Under the pieces are notes generated by a model. That model ran no database searches, was not told the origin of the DNA, and was given only the letters and a program-made list of their open reading frames with translations. Shown here piece after piece: positions 41,564 to 50,876 of a DNA stretch of 64,000 bases. Source of the DNA: an uncultured Christensenellaceae bacterium (GTDB taxonomy: Bacteria > Bacillota > Clostridia > Christensenellales > Borkfalkiaceae); assembly GCA_910586985.1 (NCBI GenBank), contig CAJUKK010000001.1:310001-374000 (forward strand). Direction: 5' to 3'. A program made the position numbers and the translations under genes. Within the stretch, counting starts at the first letter, position 1. Each line of letters starts with the position of its first letter.

Positions 41564-42715
41564 TTAATTCCAAAGCTGTGCGCCTTTTTTAAAGGCATCC
41601 CACCAGCCGTATTTATCTGCATTTTCACCCGCAATCAGATTGCACCGTGAAACTTCCACTCCCTCACGATACACGATGGCTTCACCGATTACCGTCCCCA
41701 TTTCAATCGGCGCACGCAAATTTTCATGTATACGGATTTCCGTCATTAGATTTTTAGCGTCGCCTTTCGGACAAAATACGTTTAAATCCGTTTCTGCCTG
41801 TACGGATATCGCAGTCTTTGCACTCCCCGTAACTTGCGCTTGCGTATCGATTGAGGCGCCTGCCTCAAAAATTTTCGCAGTTTCATAGCGATTGAAGGCA
41901 TCGTTGAACATAAACTTTGTGCTTTCGAAACGATTTTTTGAACTATCTGCTCCGATGACGACGGATACGAGGCGAGTATCTCCGCGTTTTGCCGTTGCCG
42001 CCAAACAAAATCCGGCTTGATTTGTAAATCCTGTTTTACCGCCGTCGCAACCCTCATAAAAACGAATGAGTTTATTCGTATTGGTAATCGTTGTTGTTCT
42101 GCCGTCGGGATGCGCAAAATCTTCCAACCAAACTTTGGAAAATTCAAAATATTTTTTGTGGGAAACCATTTCACGCAACATGAGCGCGACGTCCTTTGCG
42201 CAAGAATATTGCGGCTCTTTGGGAAGTCCTGTACAGTTTGCAAACAGAGTATGGTCTGCGCCGAGCGCTTTTGCCCGAGCGTTCATCGCATCCACAAATG
42301 CAGATTCGCTTCCCGCTATGCGCTCCGCTAAAGCCACGCATGAATCGTTTGCGGAACAGACGGCTACCGTTTTCATTAATTCGTCTGCACGATATTGCAG
42401 ATTTTCCTGTAAAAATACCTGAGAACCACCCATGCCCGCCGCCCGTTCGCTGACGGTGATCATTTCGTCGTATGACAGATTGCCCGCATCAACGGCTTCA
42501 AACGAAAGAAGTAACGTCATAATTTTGCACATACTTGCAATCGGAAGTTCTTCCGTTTCGTTTTTTGCGTATACAACCGTTCCGCTTGAAAAGTCGCACA
42601 GATATGCCGACTTGCAGTTGATTTCCGTTTCCTCCGCGTTTACAACGCGACCGCCTGCGGGAAGGATGCAAGCGGCGGCGCAAAGCGCGCTTGTCAAGAT
42701 TAATAATTTTTTCAT
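41564..42715 (-). CDS. D-alanyl-D-alanine carboxypeptidase (peptidase S11, DacF-like)
   Basis: A 383-residue exported carboxypeptidase, the second S11 enzyme in the window. A signal peptide spans about 1-28. Active-site motifs are SMCK (Ser61-Lys64), SAN (121-123) and KTG (227-229). A PBP5-type C-terminal beta domain (about 270-365) and a terminal amphipathic segment (WWDAFKKGAQLWN) would anchor it to the membrane face. The middle SxN is SAN rather than SGN. A start at the ATG of 42713-42715 gives the best signal peptide but lacks a clear ribosome site; an in-frame TTG at 42737-42739 is the alternative. It adjoins a SpoIIM-like gene, as dacF does in other spore formers. Confidence 0.9.
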   Translation of the reverse strand: MKKLLILTSALCAAACILPAGGRVVNAEETEINCKSAYLCDFSSGTVVYAKNETEELPIASMCKIMTLLLSFEAVDAGNLSYDEMITVSERAAGMGGSQVFLQENLQYRADELMKTVAVCSANDSCVALAERIAGSESAFVDAMNARAKALGADHTLFANCTGLPKEPQYSCAKDVALMLREMVSHKKYFEFSKVWLEDFAHPDGRTTTITNTNKLIRFYEGCDGGKTGFTNQAGFCLAATAKRGDTRLVSVVIGADSSKNRFESTKFMFNDAFNRYETAKIFEAGASIDTQAQVTGSAKTAISVQAETDLNVFCPKGDAKNLMTEIRIHENLRAPIEMGTVIGEAIVYREGVEVSRCNLIAGENADKYGWWDAFKKGAQLWN

Positions 42716-42757
42716 ATTTACAGTTTGTTCAACCGTCAAAAAATTATCCGCTCGGAG

Positions 42758-43357
42758 CTACGTTAAATGCCCCGGAGAATGAAAAAATGCAAGTAATAAC
42801 AGCATTTCTACAAGACAAATTAAAAGAATAATTATCAGCAGAAGAAGAACATCATATAAAAGTTCACAAAAATCCCGTTTGCAAAAGCAGAAACTTCGAG
42901 CGCGCGAAAACGACGCGCAGATGGCGCATAACATTACCGCGTCCATAAGGAGATGAATGGGAAGATATAATCCGAATACAATCAACGCGCCCGTAAAACG
43001 ATATACGCTGAAAAAAATGACAAGACTTCCGCCGCAGGTATATGCGCGGTATACCCATACGATTGGCACAACGGCAAGCGAAAACGGCGAAATCCCCGCC
43101 GCCAAAAATATCAATATGAAAAGCGCATGTCCGCACCAGCGTTCGATCATGATAAGAAAGACGCTTTTCGATGAAAAACATATACGCGCAACAAATCGGT
43201 CGCATAGTTTTAAATGGTAGTCGTAAACAGCAGGCGTTTTAATAAAAATCATACCGCACACTGCTCCAAACAAAAATAAGACGATAAAAATAATCATCGT
43301 CTTTTTTCGTTGAATGATGCAGTTGAACCGATCAGACAGAAACGGGACGGGATTCAT
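42758..43357 (-). CDS. Polytopic membrane protein, possibly SpoIIM-like
   Basis: A 199-residue, very hydrophobic protein with about five membrane segments (near 21-40, 65-85, 88-105, 110-145 and 165-190). It begins with a basic stretch before the first helix (DRFNCIIQRKKTM). SpoIIM proteins of the engulfment complex have a similar size, start and topology, and in spore formers often lie close to dacF. No strong signature was recognised, so this is a context-based guess. No good ribosome site or promoter is seen at the start. The 160 bases separating it from malK hold nothing recognisable. Confidence 0.4.
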   Translation of the reverse strand: MNPVPFLSDRFNCIIQRKKTMIIFIVLFLFGAVCGMIFIKTPAVYDYHLKLCDRFVARICFSSKSVFLIMIERWCGHALFILIFLAAGISPFSLAVVPIVWVYRAYTCGGSLVIFFSVYRFTGALIVFGLYLPIHLLMDAVMLCAICASFSRARSFCFCKRDFCELLYDVLLLLIIILLICLVEMLLLLAFFHSPGHLT

Positions 43358-43519
43358 AGATTATCATATGTCCGTTGAATCCCGATTATTCGTCAATTTC
43401 CGAGCATCTTTTTAATACCGATACCTATTCCCGCGACAGTTATAAGTCTGTCCTCTTTAATAATTCGTGTTGTTTAACAAAAAAGAATAATCTAAAGTTT
43501 ATTAATTATTTACTCCGTG

Positions 43520-45496
43520 TCAAACAATACGAATCTGTCGCTCCGACTCCACTACGCTTACTTTACTTACGTCTGGAACAAGTTTTATTACTCCGCTTAC
43601 CGTGTTATCGGTAAGAACATATAAAGTTTCTTCACCGACAGAACATTTAATAAATTTCTCTGCACCGTAGTCCAATACTTCTATAACCTGAGCTTCGATA
43701 CCGTTATCCGCGATTTTAAAGTCATACGGCGTCCATTCATAACGATATGTGGAATTGTATACCTTTCTGCCCGTCGTTGCCCCAAACATCTTTTCATACA
43801 CTTCCGCGGGAGCTTCGAGCTTTGTTCCGTTTACAAGTAAATAGTAATGCGGCATTTTCTTCTTTTTGGTCTTTTCGTTCTCGGTTATAGTTTCAATCGG
43901 CTTTTCCATAATAAAAGTTCCGTCCAAGCCGTTTACCGTCGGCATAGGCTGAACTTCGGTTTTACCGACTTGCAATATTAGTTGCTTGAAATCAATCCCT
44001 ATTTTGACCTCACCGTTTCCCAACACTTTATCGGACAGCGCATAAAGCCTACCGCCGTTTACTTCGAGCGCAACAAGAATTTGACCGTTTATATCTTCGC
44101 AATCTATAACTTTACCTTTAATATTTCCGTCAAATTTAACCGCAGATACGGGTAAAAGCATCTCGCCGTTACCGTCGTCAATCTTAATTGCAGGCGGTAA
44201 GTCAACTAAATTACCGAGAAAAGACAATTTACCCTTTTCCACTTTACAATCGAGATAGTTATATTCGGGGATACGCGGCATAATACTTTCTTCGGTATCC
44301 ATATCGAACAAATGAATCGCGTCTATGTCCAAAGCCGCCTCGCAAATCGCATCCGGACTATACTCTTTGAATCCGCCTGCTTTGATGATAACTCTTGTGC
44401 TTGTTTCTGCAAATCCGTCGCCGTCCATATTTATATCGCCGTACACAAGCGTTTCCGTACCGAGTTCTTCCGAATGCGAAATTCTCATTTTTATCTTCGC
44501 CGTGCTTTCCGCAACCTTATCGGGATCTAACGTTACATCTTCCGCACGGAAACCGATATATACCGTTTTAGTGCCGTCAAGGTACTGCGGAGTCGTTTTC
44601 ATAAGCATTGAATACGGTACGGTAATTTTTGCGTCCGAATACTTAAAGTCTATATGAACTTTATCTCCATCCTTTTCAAGCGTACCTTCAAAGAAATTCA
44701 TCTGCGGCGTACCTATAAAGCCTGCAACAAATTTATTTGCGGGATACTTATATAAGTTTTTAGGCGTATCTATTTGCTTTACAAAACCGTCTTTCATAAC
44801 GACGATTCTCGTACCCATCGTCATGGCTTCCACCTGATCGTGGGTAACGTAAATAAACGTCGTCTGCAATTTTTTATGGAGTTTGACAATTTCGCTTCGC
44901 ATTTGGGTACGAAGTTTCGCATCAAGGTTACTGAGCGGTTCATCCAGAAGCATAACCTTCGGCTGTCTGACGATCGCCCTACCGAGCGCAACCCTCTGAC
45001 GTTGTCCTCCCGACATTTCTTTCGGTTTGCGTTTCAAATAATCGGTAATACCGAGTATTTGTGCGGCTTCGTTAACTTTTGCGTCAAGCTCTTGCTTATT
45101 GTAATGACGCATAATTTTTATTTCTTTACCCTTTTTATCAAGTACGGGATTACCCTTTTTGTCGCGCTTTATATCCGGAATCTTACGTTGGCGCAATCCG
45201 AAGGCGATGTTTTCGTAGATCGTCATATGCGGATACAGCGCATAGTTCTGGAATACCATTGCAATATCTCTGTCTTTCGGTTCCATACCGTTGACTACAG
45301 TATCGCCTATTTTGAGTTCGCCTGCGGTTATTTCTTCAAGCCCCGCTATCATACGGAGAGTTGTCGATTTGCCGCAACCCGACGGACCGACGAACACGAT
45401 AAACTCTTTATCTGCAATTTGCATATTAAAGTCGTTTACCGCTTTCGCGCCGTTGGGATAAACCTTATAGATATGTTTTAAGCTTAAATTTGCCAT
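43520..45496 (-). CDS. Maltodextrin-type ABC transporter ATP-binding protein with large C-terminal extension
   Basis: A 658-residue MalK/MsmX-family ATPase, against about 370 for the family. Walker A GPSGCGKST (37-45), Q-loop FQNYALYPHM (82-91), signature MSGGQ (161-165), Walker B VMLLDEP (181-187) and THDQVEAM are intact. A Lys/Asp-rich insertion (about 106-132) splits the helical domain. After the TOBE/MOBE region (about 240-375) there are about 280 further residues of beta-rich sequence resembling one or more extra TOBE-like modules, with a Lys-rich loop (NEKTKKKKMPHY). It lies 18 bases after malG with a GGAGG site. The extension may add regulatory binding. Confidence 0.93.
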   Translation of the reverse strand: MANLSLKHIYKVYPNGAKAVNDFNMQIADKEFIVFVGPSGCGKSTTLRMIAGLEEITAGELKIGDTVVNGMEPKDRDIAMVFQNYALYPHMTIYENIAFGLRQRKIPDIKRDKKGNPVLDKKGKEIKIMRHYNKQELDAKVNEAAQILGITDYLKRKPKEMSGGQRQRVALGRAIVRQPKVMLLDEPLSNLDAKLRTQMRSEIVKLHKKLQTTFIYVTHDQVEAMTMGTRIVVMKDGFVKQIDTPKNLYKYPANKFVAGFIGTPQMNFFEGTLEKDGDKVHIDFKYSDAKITVPYSMLMKTTPQYLDGTKTVYIGFRAEDVTLDPDKVAESTAKIKMRISHSEELGTETLVYGDINMDGDGFAETSTRVIIKAGGFKEYSPDAICEAALDIDAIHLFDMDTEESIMPRIPEYNYLDCKVEKGKLSFLGNLVDLPPAIKIDDGNGEMLLPVSAVKFDGNIKGKVIDCEDINGQILVALEVNGGRLYALSDKVLGNGEVKIGIDFKQLILQVGKTEVQPMPTVNGLDGTFIMEKPIETITENEKTKKKKMPHYYLLVNGTKLEAPAEVYEKMFGATTGRKVYNSTYRYEWTPYDFKIADNGIEAQVIEVLDYGAEKFIKCSVGEETLYVLTDNTVSGVIKLVPDVSKVSVVESERQIRIV

Positions 45497-45514
45497 AATT
45501 GTTTCCTCCGTTTA

Positions 45515-46372
45515 TTATTCCTTGACCGCACCGGCAGCCATTCCGTTTATCATATACTTTACGAGACAGAAGTATAACACAATAATTGGTATCGCTATGA
45601 AGATCGAGCCTGCCGCAAATCTCGCGAATTCCGTTTCTCCGAGCGACATCAGTCCAACCGCTACCGTGTATAAGTCTTTGTCAATCAAAAGCATTTTCGG
45701 CAATATAAAGTCGGACCACGGCCACGTAAACGCTGTCAATGCGGTATAAACCAATATAGGCTTTGACATAGGCAAAATAAATTTAACAAATACGGTAAAG
45801 TTAGACGCCCCGTCTATTCGCGCCGCTTCGTCTATCGAATACGGAATCGTATCGAAAAAGCCTTTTTGTACCATATAACCCATAGGCGCTTGCGCCGAAT
45901 ATATGAGTATCAGTCCCCAATGTTGATTGATAAGATTAAACTGCGTCATCATAAGGTAAACCGCAATCGTGCCCATAAACGACGGAAACATACCGAGAAC
46001 AAGCGTAGTTTTCATCATCGCTTTTCTTGACTTGAACCTGAAACGCGACATACAGTAAGCCGTAAGTATCGTAAGAAGAGTCCCGAAAATGCAACTCATC
46101 GAAGCGATAAACAACGTATTCAAAAACCATTTGGGATAGTGATACATTACCGTATCGGTAAATAGCGCCTTAAACGCTTCGCCGCCATATTCTTTTGGAA
46201 AAAAACCGTCGAACGAATATATAGATCCCGATTTCGAAAACGACGCAAGAATTAACCATAAACACGGGAAGAAGAAAATAAACGCCACTATGACGAGTAT
46301 GCAATAGGTAATAAGCACACCCAAAACTTTTTTTGTTTTTGCCTTAACGACCTTTGCTTTATCTATATTCAT
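45515..46372 (-). CDS. malG: Maltodextrin ABC transporter permease (MalG type)
   Basis: A 285-residue permease with six predicted membrane segments. The EAA loop that contacts the ATPase is seen as YSIDEAARIDGASNFTVFVK near 180-199. Its start overlaps the malF stop by 4 bases (ATGA), so translation is coupled. It forms the membrane channel with MalF for import of maltodextrins driven by the malK-type ATPase encoded next. Confidence 0.94.
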   Translation of the reverse strand: MNIDKAKVVKAKTKKVLGVLITYCILVIVAFIFFFPCLWLILASFSKSGSIYSFDGFFPKEYGGEAFKALFTDTVMYHYPKWFLNTLFIASMSCIFGTLLTILTAYCMSRFRFKSRKAMMKTTLVLGMFPSFMGTIAVYLMMTQFNLINQHWGLILIYSAQAPMGYMVQKGFFDTIPYSIDEAARIDGASNFTVFVKFILPMSKPILVYTALTAFTWPWSDFILPKMLLIDKDLYTVAVGLMSLGETEFARFAAGSIFIAIPIIVLYFCLVKYMINGMAAGAVKE

Positions 46373-47760
46373 CTGAACGTTTCCTCCTGTTTATACGACG
46401 GCGACAATACGTAAACCGTAAGCGATATAATAGAAGTTATGATAAATATGATTAAACTTATTGCCGCGCCTATCGAATAATAGTTATTGTCGATTGACAT
46501 TCGATATAGCCAATTTATGAGAAGGTCTGTATCGCTGGCGAGAAAATAACCGTCCATATCCAACCCTCCGCGCAGGAAATAGAATATACCGAAATTGTTG
46601 AAATTCCCTATAAACTGCGAAATAAGTACGGGCGTCGTAGCAAACAGCACATAAGGAAGAGTAATTTTTATAAACTGCTTGAATGAGCTTGCGCCGTCCA
46701 CCCGCGCCGCTTCATACAAATCGGTATTGATGTTTGACAGTATGCCTGTTGCAAGCAACATTGTTGACGGAATACTTATCCAGGCATTTACGCCGAGTCC
46801 TATAAACCGTGCAGTCCACTTTGCATCGAGTCCGAGGAAACCTATCGCTTCGCCGCCTCCTTGCTGAATATAGTAGTTTATCGGACCGCCGTATGAGAAC
46901 ATAAATTTAAATCCAAGCAACGTTATAAAGCCGGGTATCGCATAAGCGAGTATAGGAAACGATCTCCATATCGCCTTACCCTTTACGCATTTTTTGTTAA
47001 GCAATAGCGCAAGCCCCAATCCTGCGAGATAATTGATAGCCGTAGAGAGTACCGCCCAAAGTATATTCCAACCGAATATTTTGAAAAACGTGGGAGCGAA
47101 CTGACCGAGCGAAAGTATGTTCTTAAAATTTTCAAGTCCTACCCAGTCTATAAGAGCAGGCGGAATATACGGTTCGCCGTAATTTGTAAATGCAATAAGT
47201 ATCATAAACACAATCGGCAGGATACTGAAAACGCACACGCCGATTATGGGCAATGCCATAGCCGTTTTATAAAACGATTTATCCAATAATTCTCCTACTT
47301 CTTTTCCAAACGGAATAGGCTGCTTTAACGTATCTTCGGTGCATTGCAGTCGGTATGCGTCTTTCACGTTTGCAACGTATATAAATAGGTAAAGTATTAT
47401 GAGAAATACCGCCAAAATGCCCATAAGCATCATAACCACAGAATTATCGCCTTCTACACCGTACCAAGCGTTAGATTCCACCTGACCCAAAGTAAATAAT
47501 CCAAACAGGTCTGCACCGCCCGTTAAAATGAAATATACAATAAAAGCAATTTGGATAAAGAGATACATAAAGCCCTTTGCCCACTGTTTATAGAGCATTT
47601 GTCCAAGCCCCATTACAATCATAGACGCCGACACTTTTCCGTTACCCTGTTTTATTATTTCCTTGGCGCCCGAAAATTTCAGCGAAATATTTTTGGGAAT
47701 TGCATTGATTCTCTTGGGCAAACTTTTGAAAAATCCGGCTGTTTTATCAAACATTTTCAT
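46369..47760 (-). CDS. malF: Maltodextrin ABC transporter permease (MalF type)
   Basis: A 463-residue permease. An N-terminal cytoplasmic segment (1-40) and two or three extra membrane helices precede the conserved core. The EAA loop is DLYEAARVDGASSFKQFIK near 357-375. It is longer than MalG, as usual for MalF. The gene starts 10 bases after the end of the solute-binding protein reading frame. Confidence 0.94.
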   Translation of the reverse strand: MKMFDKTAGFFKSLPKRINAIPKNISLKFSGAKEIIKQGNGKVSASMIVMGLGQMLYKQWAKGFMYLFIQIAFIVYFILTGGADLFGLFTLGQVESNAWYGVEGDNSVVMMLMGILAVFLIILYLFIYVANVKDAYRLQCTEDTLKQPIPFGKEVGELLDKSFYKTAMALPIIGVCVFSILPIVFMILIAFTNYGEPYIPPALIDWVGLENFKNILSLGQFAPTFFKIFGWNILWAVLSTAINYLAGLGLALLLNKKCVKGKAIWRSFPILAYAIPGFITLLGFKFMFSYGGPINYYIQQGGGEAIGFLGLDAKWTARFIGLGVNAWISIPSTMLLATGILSNINTDLYEAARVDGASSFKQFIKITLPYVLFATTPVLISQFIGNFNNFGIFYFLRGGLDMDGYFLASDTDLLINWLYRMSIDNNYYSIGAAISLIIFIITSIISLTVYVLSPSYKQEETFR

Positions 47761-47770
47761 AACTCGTCTC

Positions 47771-49209
47771 TTAACCTCCGCTTAACGTATGAATAGCGTC
47801 GTAAATCCGTTTGTCGACTGCCTCGATCCCGCTCTTTAACGCCGAATCGGTAGCATATTCGCTTTTTCCTTTCAAAACGTCATCTGCGAGTCTTGCACAA
47901 TAGGTTTGCAACGGCGTCCATACCTGGGCAAGTGCACGAACGCTCGGCATTACATATATCGAACCCTCTTTAAGGTTAGAAAAAATACTTTGATTCAGCT
48001 CGCCCGACGTCTCCGCCAAATCGGCTCTTGCGGGCGCGATGCCCAAAAGTTTTGAACGAAGCTCTATCATTTTATACGAAGTTGCAAAATCGACGAAAGC
48101 AAGGGCGGCGTTGGGCGCTTTGGTATAGGAACTGATGGCATAACCGTTTATGCCGCCCATTACCGTCATATCTTTAAAGCCTTGACTTTCGTCCTCCAGA
48201 TCGCCGCTGACGGGCAGTTTCGGCACGTCCGTCATGACAATATTTTCCTTTGCGTATTCCTCCGTGTATCCCGCGTTTACCATTTCTCTTACGAACATCG
48301 TATAGACGTCGGGCGTCGTCATCGTCGCAAAATACGTCCCTGCGCCATCCGCGAATAGGCGTTCGTCGTAATGGTATCCTCCGTACACTCCAAATTCATG
48401 ACCGAAGCAAGTTGCCGTATAATTTTAGCGCCTTTATACCCGTCGTTTTTGGAAAATCCGATATCCTTCGTATCTTTTCCGTCCTCACCGCCGAATACGT
48501 ATCCGCCATATGAAAAGAAGTATCCCGAAGCAAAATATCCGTCGTTCAGAGATTTCATATATCCGTATTTACTGCCGCCGCTTTGCTGTCTGATTTGTTT
48601 TGAAAAACGGTAAAGGTCACACCAATTCTCTATCATATCAGGCACGCCGTTTTTGTCGGCGTCCCATTCCGTTTCCCAATTTTCGGGGATTAAATCTTTC
48701 CTGTAATACAGGAGCGGCTGCTGAATATTGACCGGTACGCCGCACACATAGTTTTGCGTTTCTATTTTCAACTCATAAGCTTTCCATGCCTCTGCCCCGA
48801 CCTGATCATAACAGTCGAGTTTTTCTACGGGCAACGGTAGAATATGCTTGCGCGTCCCGTCCACGTACTTCATAACTACGTCGTTTGCCTGATAAACAAC
48901 GTCGGGACCGTAACCGAACGGTCCTGCCGTTTCCAAATCGGTATAATTGTCCATATTGGCGTCCACTGCTTTGATTCCGTATTCCGCATACTTCTCATTA
49001 AAAGCGTCCAAAAGCTCCTTTAAATATCCCTGTTCTTTTGCAGTGTCGTTTTCAAGGATACGCAAAGTTACGTTACGTTCAAGTTCGCCCGTAAACTTTT
49101 CATTGCCTGTCGATACGCCCGCGGCAATGATAGAAAGCGTACCCATTACGATAATCAAAGCAAGAATAATCGCTACATGGGAAACAATTGCCGCAATCGT
49201 CCTTTTCAT
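47771..49209 (-). pseudogene. malE: Extracellular maltodextrin-binding protein, interrupted by a single-base frameshift
   Basis: Two frames on the minus strand together encode one solute-binding protein of about 478 residues. The first (49209 to about 48340) has a membrane-anchor N-terminus (residues 1-31, without a lipobox Cys) and the first lobe. The second continues the family pattern from TYFATMTTPDVY to the end at 47771. The frames meet at about 48336-48340: after ATG GCG CAG GG one base appears to be missing before ACG TAT TTT. Restoring it gives a continuous AYSRMAQGTYFATM. Both halves are otherwise undamaged, so this is either a very recent mutation or a sequence error. It sits in the expected place, 15 bases after the neopullulanase gene with a GGGAGGGAAG ribosome site. 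Confidence 0.85.
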
Positions 49210-49224
49210 TATTACTTCCCTCCC

Positions 49225-50823
49225 CTATATTTTTTCGATGGTAAAGTTACCTTTCTCATTTATTGTAAGTTTGTATTCGCCGCGTTCAACCGTAAGCATT
49301 CCGCTCTTACAAAAAATCTTGGCTTGCGCTTGCGAAAACACGGATGACCGTTTCATCGCCGTCAGCCGTTTTATAAGCGATTTAACGGGATTATCTATCT
49401 TTTCCTGCCCCCAATCGAACGTCCTGCGGCAATCGGGATCGTAACCGCCTTCCATAGCGTTTTCCGTACCGTAATAAATACAAGGCGCTCCGGGGAAGAA
49501 ATACGTAAGAGCAAGCGCGCTCATCAATTTATCCGTGTTCCCCTCTACCCGCGTCAAAAACCTATGCGTATCGTGCGTATCCAACAAATTAAGCATCATA
49601 TTGTTGACGGTGTCGGTGTTACGCATTAAAATTTCATTCAACTTATCCGCAAAGCTTTGTACGTCAAGCGTTCCAAACGCATAAAAGTCAAGACATGCCT
49701 TTGTAAACGCATAATTCATAATAGAGTCGAATTGATCTCCGTGCAGATAAATATTTGCGTCGTGCCAATTTTCGCCTATCAGAACGCTATCTGGTTTCAC
49801 AGATTTTACCGCTTTTCTGAACGTGCGCCAAAAATCATGGGACACTTCGTCGGACACGTCTAAACGCCACCCGTCTATATCAAACTCTTTTATCCAATAT
49901 GTTGCTATGTCGATTAAGTACTCGCATACTTCGGGATTGGAAGTATTGAATTTCGGCATATATTTGCAAGAAGCAAAGCACTCGTACTCTAACGGGTCAC
50001 CGTTCGTGATTATAAACCAATCGTAATACTTCGACTCTTTACCCTTTTTTAATACGTCTTGAAATTGGCTAAAATTTTCGCTACAATGGTTAAAAACGGC
50101 GTCAAGCACAATTTTTATGCCCTGTGCGTGTGCATTTTCGATCAGTTTCCTTAAATCGTCTTTATTGCCAAAATTTTTATCTATTTCATAATAATCGCCG
50201 ATATCGTATTTATGGTTGGAAACCGAACTGAAAACGGGAGTTAAATATAAAGCGTTTATTCCTAAGCCGTTCAGATACGAAAGCTTTTCGGTTATCCCTT
50301 TAATATCTCCGCCAGCAAAACTTTTGGGATCGGGAATATCGCCCCATTTCAGGTTGATATAGGACTTATCCTTCTTTCCGTTCCCGATATTAAATCTTTC
50401 TACGAAAATCTGATAAAACGTTGCCGTATCCATCCATTCGACCGGCGGCATTATATCGCATTCATTGATATAAGCATATTGAAAACAGTTATAATAGCTT
50501 AACTCGAAATCAAATTTCTCCGTCAAGCCGTCCTCCGAAAAAAAGTAGATTTTATTGTCGCAGGTTATTTCAAACACGTAAACAAGTCTTAAGTCGGTTA
50601 ATTTTAGCGTTACCGTATAATAGGCAAACAGTCGGTCTTCGCATTGCCGCCGCATCGGAGCACATTCGCGCGTCAACGCGTACGCATATTTGCCGCCGTA
50701 CACAACTTTTACCTCATCGGGAAAATCAGACTTCGATATTCTCAATCTCAAGCAAATTTCGTTTGGCTTTACCGCGAAACAAAACTTGGATTCGGGAATA
50801 TGTAATATTGCGCTTTCAATCAT
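49225..50823 (-). CDS. Neopullulanase/cyclomaltodextrinase-type GH13 enzyme
   Basis: A 532-residue GH13 hydrolase of the neopullulanase subfamily. An N-terminal beta domain (about 1-120) precedes the barrel. Conserved regions are DAVFNH, GWRLDVSDE (nucleophile Asp), LIGENWHDAN (acid Glu) and LLDTHDTHR. There is no signal peptide, so it cleaves imported maltodextrins in the cytoplasm. The start is taken as the ATG at 50821-50823 (MIESAILHIPE), which gives the family N-terminus; an in-frame ATG at 50845-50847 would lie too close to the promoter. It is first in the operon with the binding protein, MalF, MalG and the ATPase, and is divergent from the LacI-type regulator. Confidence 0.92.
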   Translation of the reverse strand: MIESAILHIPESKFCFAVKPNEICLRLRISKSDFPDEVKVVYGGKYAYALTRECAPMRRQCEDRLFAYYTVTLKLTDLRLVYVFEITCDNKIYFFSEDGLTEKFDFELSYYNCFQYAYINECDIMPPVEWMDTATFYQIFVERFNIGNGKKDKSYINLKWGDIPDPKSFAGGDIKGITEKLSYLNGLGINALYLTPVFSSVSNHKYDIGDYYEIDKNFGNKDDLRKLIENAHAQGIKIVLDAVFNHCSENFSQFQDVLKKGKESKYYDWFIITNGDPLEYECFASCKYMPKFNTSNPEVCEYLIDIATYWIKEFDIDGWRLDVSDEVSHDFWRTFRKAVKSVKPDSVLIGENWHDANIYLHGDQFDSIMNYAFTKACLDFYAFGTLDVQSFADKLNEILMRNTDTVNNMMLNLLDTHDTHRFLTRVEGNTDKLMSALALTYFFPGAPCIYYGTENAMEGGYDPDCRRTFDWGQEKIDNPVKSLIKRLTAMKRSSVFSQAQAKIFCKSGMLTVERGEYKLTINEKGNFTIEKI

Positions 50824-50840
50824 AAAAAACCTCATTGATG

Positions 50841-50869
50841 TTGACATTTTATCACATTGTTGTTATAAT
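50841..50869 (+). promoter_or_regulatory. Promoter for the LacI-family regulator, leaderless spacing
   Basis: TTGACA at 50841-50846 and TATAAT at 50864-50869, spacer 17, with TGT before the -10. The -10 ends 7 bases before the ATG at 50877, so transcription should begin at or one base before the start codon. Confidence 0.8.
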
Positions 50870-50875
50870 TATCAA
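50846..50875 (-). promoter_or_regulatory. Promoter for the maltodextrin operon, overlapping the regulator promoter
   Basis: On the minus strand TTGATA (plus 50870-50875) and TAAAAT (plus 50846-50851), spacer 18. It occupies the same 30 bases as the promoter of the divergent regulator, so the two are mutually exclusive for polymerase binding. Confidence 0.65.
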
Positions 50876-50876
50876 T

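Noticed and set aside
44774..45481. Long open frame (235 codons) on the plus strand inside the malK-type gene
   Set aside because: Antisense to Walker and signature motifs of the ATPase; no promoter or ribosome site.
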